A stretch of 64,000 nucleotides of DNA from Mucor racemosus (Eukaryota > Mucoromycota > Mucoromycetes > Mucorales > Mucoraceae). The notes beneath the pieces are model-generated. The model saw only the letters and a list, made by a program, of their open reading frames with translations, had not been told where the DNA came from and searched no databases. Where the stretch lies: positions 1,550,001-1,614,000 of the forward strand of contig JAPEHQ010000009.1 of the NCBI GenBank assembly GCA_027405735.1, written 5' to 3'. Shown here one piece after another: positions 60,438 through 64,000 of this stretch. Every line of letters starts with the position of its first letter. Within the stretch, counting starts at the first letter, position 1. The position numbers and the translations under genes were made by a program.

Positions 60438-60469
60438 ATCAACAACCTAACACTCCAAATACCACCACT

Positions 60470-63400
60470 ATGAATACTATGAATACTATGAATAATATGA
60501 CAACAAATAACAATCATTTAAGTGCACGGCCATCACACAATATGGACCGTCATCATAACCTTACCAACAATGCAAACAATTTCATCAATTTAAAGATTGG
60601 TTCGTTAAATTGCAATAGTCTTTCAAAGAAACGTCGATTGCATATCCAACGAGACATAATTAGACATTTTCGAGAAGAAAATCTTGACATTATATGTATA
60701 CAAGAATCAGGCACATCTGATACCCAAACTATTAATATGCTCAATATGCAATTCACCTCAAAATCATCCATATGGTCCAGTAAATGTGGTATTGTCTCTC
60801 TTAACAAAGACATTATCTTACACAAGCTGGCACTTCCGGATGATCTCAATGGACGAATTATTCTGACAAAAGTTACCCATTCTATGGAATATTTCACTCC
60901 TTTTTATATATTCAACATATACGGCCCAGCCACTAATACATATGCAGCTAAACATTCCTTTTACTCTCATTTAAGTCAAATCCCAATTTTGTCTCAAGCA
61001 GACATCCGGGATAATATGTTCATCTTGGGAGACCTCAATTATGCATATACTAAAAGACACCAAATGGCAATGGTGGCAGAATCCTGGTTGGAATACATCC
61101 ATAGTCATTTTACGGATTGTATTACTGAACCATTTCAGCAACCAATCCCAACATGCTATTCGGGCAATGGAATCCCATCAACAATTGACTACGTGTATAT
61201 TGCGTCTAACATGGCACGCAAAATTAACAAATCTCTCGTTAAACATATATCCAGGACATGGACAGACCATGAACTGCTCTCGGTTGAGTTTCAGATAGGT
61301 ACTACACCTACAGGCAAAGGCGTTTGGCGGTTCAATCCAGTACTGTTAAACAATCCAACCTTCTGCTCTACCTTGAGAGAGACGTTGCATACCTTACATC
61401 CCAGTTTGACAGCATACGGTGATGTCCAACAGCAGTGGGATACCGTCAAAAAGAAGATTAGAGCTGTTGCTAAACGATTTGCTACAACGCATATTGCTTG
61501 GCGAACTAAAAGATTAGCTAAACTGCACCACCTTCGAAATAACATCAGCCGGGATTCAGAGACACCTCCGAATATTCGTACGAAATTACTACAACCTATC
61601 AATCAAGAAATCGTCTTGTTACAACAGGAACGAGTGGATATAGCCAGCCTTAGGGCAGGACATCGGTGGAGAGAAAAAGGTGAATCTTGTGCTGGATACT
61701 TGAAAAAGACCATTGCGATCCGCCACAAAGCCAAACAAATTGATCAACTAGTCCATCCGCACTCTAATGCTATTTGCACAACTACAGAATCGAAATTGAA
61801 AGCTACCCAAACCTTTTTCCAGGAACTATTTACCTCAGAAAGAGTTGATAGCTGGAAAATTCGTCATGTATCGTCTTTCATTAAGCCAGAACAGAAACTA
61901 AACAATGACCATCAAACCAAACTAATAGCGCCCATCAGTTTTCAAATGCTACTTGAACAGGCATCCAGAGCTCCCAACCCAAGCAGCCCTGGCCCAGATG
62001 GCCTGACCTATGGTTTATTACACTTTGTATTTCAGATACCTGAATATCAAACGCTCATCACCACGGTGTACAATGAAGCGTTAAATAATGGAATCTTCCC
62101 ATCTACCTGGCACGACGCTATCGTATGCTAACTGCCAAAGAAAGGCGACCTTACCTTATTACAAAATCATAGGCCAATTTCTCTCACGAATTGCGATGCT
62201 AAAATCTTCACGAGAATAATCAACTCAAGAATGACTGAAGCTGCCAATCATATGATTAATCCATTCCAAACAGGCTTCATGCGGAATAGATTCATAGGGG
62301 ATAATGGTGTGCTCCTCAAATGTGCCACCGATATTGCTCGAAATGATCCACAGCATGCCCAAACAATGGCATTATTGTTGGATTTCATGAAAGCATACGA
62401 TAGAGTGAATGGTAAATACCTCAAAGCGGTTCTGACAGCATTTGACATACCCCCTACTCTCGTAACCACTATCATCAATTTCTTTTTTCAAACAAAACTA
62501 AAGATCAACGTTAATGGCTATCTCACTGACACGGTCTCACAATCTTGTGGTATACGCCAGGGAGACCCATTATCGCCAATCATTTTCAATCTCGCTCTTG
62601 AACCACTGCTACAGATGATTCTCCAGGACCAGAGCATTACTGGAATGAATCCTCCTAATCCTTTCGTACAATCACAGCCATCACAACCAAACCATGCAAT
62701 TTTCAAACTAAGTGCCTATGCCGATGATCTTTTAGTCATCGTCAGAACACCTAGAGAATATCGTCGATTAATCTCTCACATTGATACCTACGGAGCGGCT
62801 TCCAATACCAAACTAAACCTCAACAAAACCCAAGTTCTCTCTCTCAGCGGCAATCCTGTTGATGTCGTTTGGGAAAGTACGTTTGCCCGCAACCATATCA
62901 CCGAAATCTTCGATCGCACCTCCACCACCCCATTGCAATATCTCGGCTTCCCGATCATACAATCAAAAGTACAAAGCGCACTATTTGAAAACACCATTCT
63001 TAATTCTTTGGATACAGCGTTGCAACCTCACTTCCAACGAGGCCTTTCCTATAAAGGAAAAGCAACGGTAGTAAACACCCTCAACCTTTCCAAGTTTTGG
63101 CATTCACTTCGACACTTCAATCCATCCAAGCATTTCTTTCAAAAAATGATTTCTAAACTCTCAGCTTTCATGAACGATATTCAAGATACGGCGAAACTTC
63201 GTACTGTTTCTTGGGATCTCATGACACGCTCAATAGCTGAAGACGGACTAGGTGTCATCGATCCTCGTAGCCAACATCTGGCTTTACAGCTTCGATGGGC
63301 CAAGCCAATAATGACACATACATGGCCTCAGACTGCGCTCTCTCGTTCCTCCCTCGGGATCACTATACACTGGCTCAAAAGCTGTATTTCCTTCATCTCT

Positions 63401-64000
63401 AATTTGTCCTTCTACCAACAACGTGCAGTACACTATCATCCACTCAATCCCGCTGCTGAATTCAACTTAAACCCTGATTTTCATACTGTCCTTCCATCCA
63501 AGCGTCAAGCCTTACTATCCTTATGCCCATCCTTCTCCCCGCTGGTGCCTCTTCTATCTTGTATAGATAAGTTCCCAGATGCCAGAACACAAGTAGACTT
63601 CTCTCTCGATCCTTCTACTGCTCTACACTTACCTCTGCTCGATATTTTATATTTCCCTTCCAACTCACTGGAAGTGAATGTGACACCAAGGTCTTTGAAA
63701 GGTTCTATTGTATCTGATTTATTCTGCCATGATAACACGTATAATCGTTTGACACGCATAGAACAACATGCTCCCCGACCAGTAGTGGCCAGGAAACTGC
63801 ACAATTGCCTTATGAACAATAGTATTATACTCCATCCATTCTTCTTGAAGCTGTTATTCCCCTCCTCCTCTCCTATTACAACAGCGGTTTCATCTTCCAC
63901 TTTTGCCACCTTCCATCGTGATGTCCTTCGTATCCCCTCAATTACCACACATTCCTTCCGACAAGAGATCCTTGCAGCTACTCCACTACCACGACCCACC
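60470..64000 (+). pseudogene. LINE ORF2 (APE endonuclease + reverse transcriptase), one nonsense codon, partial
   Basis: Begins with tandem ATGAATACT repeats. APE endonuclease (about 40-280): KIGSLNCNSLSKKRR, IICIQESGT, FNIYGPA, FILGDLNYAY, TIDYVYIA and WTDHELLSV. Reverse transcriptase follows: SSPGPDGLTYGLLHF, then NHRPISLTNCDAKIF, LLLDFMKAYDRV, SCGIRQGDPLSPIIFN and the catalytic AYADDLLV. An in-frame TAA at 62129-62131 (codon 554) interrupts the palm domain just before LPKKGDL. Downstream the same frame stays open to the window edge, so a single substitution is the only lesion seen. This copy should not make full-length ORF2p. Confidence 0.9.

Larger units (their letters stand above)
58930..64000 (+). 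mobile_element. APE-type non-LTR retrotransposon (LINE), 3' end beyond window
   Basis: Two-ORF element: ORF1 (58932-60437) with zinc knuckles, and ORF2 (from 60470) with endonuclease and reverse transcriptase. Base composition and codon use are visibly less AT-rich than the surrounding repeats. The left junction with R1 lies at about 58930, immediately before the ORF1 ATG, so there is essentially no 5' UTR in this copy. Target duplication and poly-A end cannot be checked because the element leaves the window. Clade (L1/Tx1-like or other) not determined. Confidence 0.9.

Noticed and set aside
63505..63999. 164-codon minus-strand frame at the window edge
   Set aside because: Antisense to LINE ORF2, whose frame is open throughout this segment.

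Overview
The window looks like nuclear DNA of a filamentous fungus, most likely Mucoromycota (Mucorales). It is AT-rich, and most genes carry short introns of about 45-80 nt with GTAAGT/GTATGT-type donors. The gene set is typical: DED1, INO1, an Erf2-type DHHC enzyme, a Crh-type GH16, a Scw1/Whi3 RNA-binding protein, TFIIIB Bdp1, QCR10 and two choice-of-anchor-A secreted proteins. The organism is inferred from these features; no species was identified.

The left and middle parts carry genes in loose clusters. 0-3.3 kb has an AP-1-like bZIP and a PLP aminotransferase, convergent. 11.8-22.6 kb is the densest: an ERF2-like palmitoyltransferase and a RhoGAP sharing a divergent promoter, then QCR10, GH16, a PH-domain protein, DED1 and a small zinc-finger/membrane protein. 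26-31 kb has the scw1/WHI3 homologue and INO1. 32.8-39.9 kb has two divergent choice-of-anchor-A paralogues. 44.7-48.9 kb has BDP1, an N-myristoylated ubiquitin-like protein and a PQ-loop membrane protein. Several genes needed multi-exon assembly by hand. All exon joins below are in phase and give uninterrupted proteins, but no transcript data were available.

The rest is a graveyard of mobile DNA. A long, mostly non-coding dispersed repeat (called R1 here) occurs at about 4.7-8.3, 8.3-9.1, 10.4-11.4, 52.2-53.8 and 57.4-58.9 kb, with a diverged relative at 31.7 kb. R1 copies have been repeatedly hit by other elements. Four solo-LTR-like families (A-D) can be delimited by TG...CA ends, and four of the insertions have perfect 5-bp target duplications. 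At 4.7-8.3 kb the nesting is four deep: R1, then LTR-A, then LTR-B, then a TIR element holding a decayed DDE transposase. A second repeat family (R2) lies at 23.8, 40.3 and 50.5 kb. An apparently intact Tc1/mariner element with IR/DR ends lies at 54.9-56.5 kb. A full-length-looking APE-type LINE starts at 58.93 kb, runs off the right edge, and carries one nonsense codon in ORF2.

No CRISPR, rRNA or convincing functional tRNA was found; one tRNA-like sequence at 32.4 kb looks degenerate or SINE-like. I saw no novel multi-gene pathway. The points most worth a second look are the nested TE stratigraphy, the non-coding R1/R2 families, the myristoyl/poly-Q/ubiquitin-like protein, the GC-AG intron difference and possible 3' frameshift in the anchor-A pair, and an intron whose 3' splice site follows a run of 26 A.
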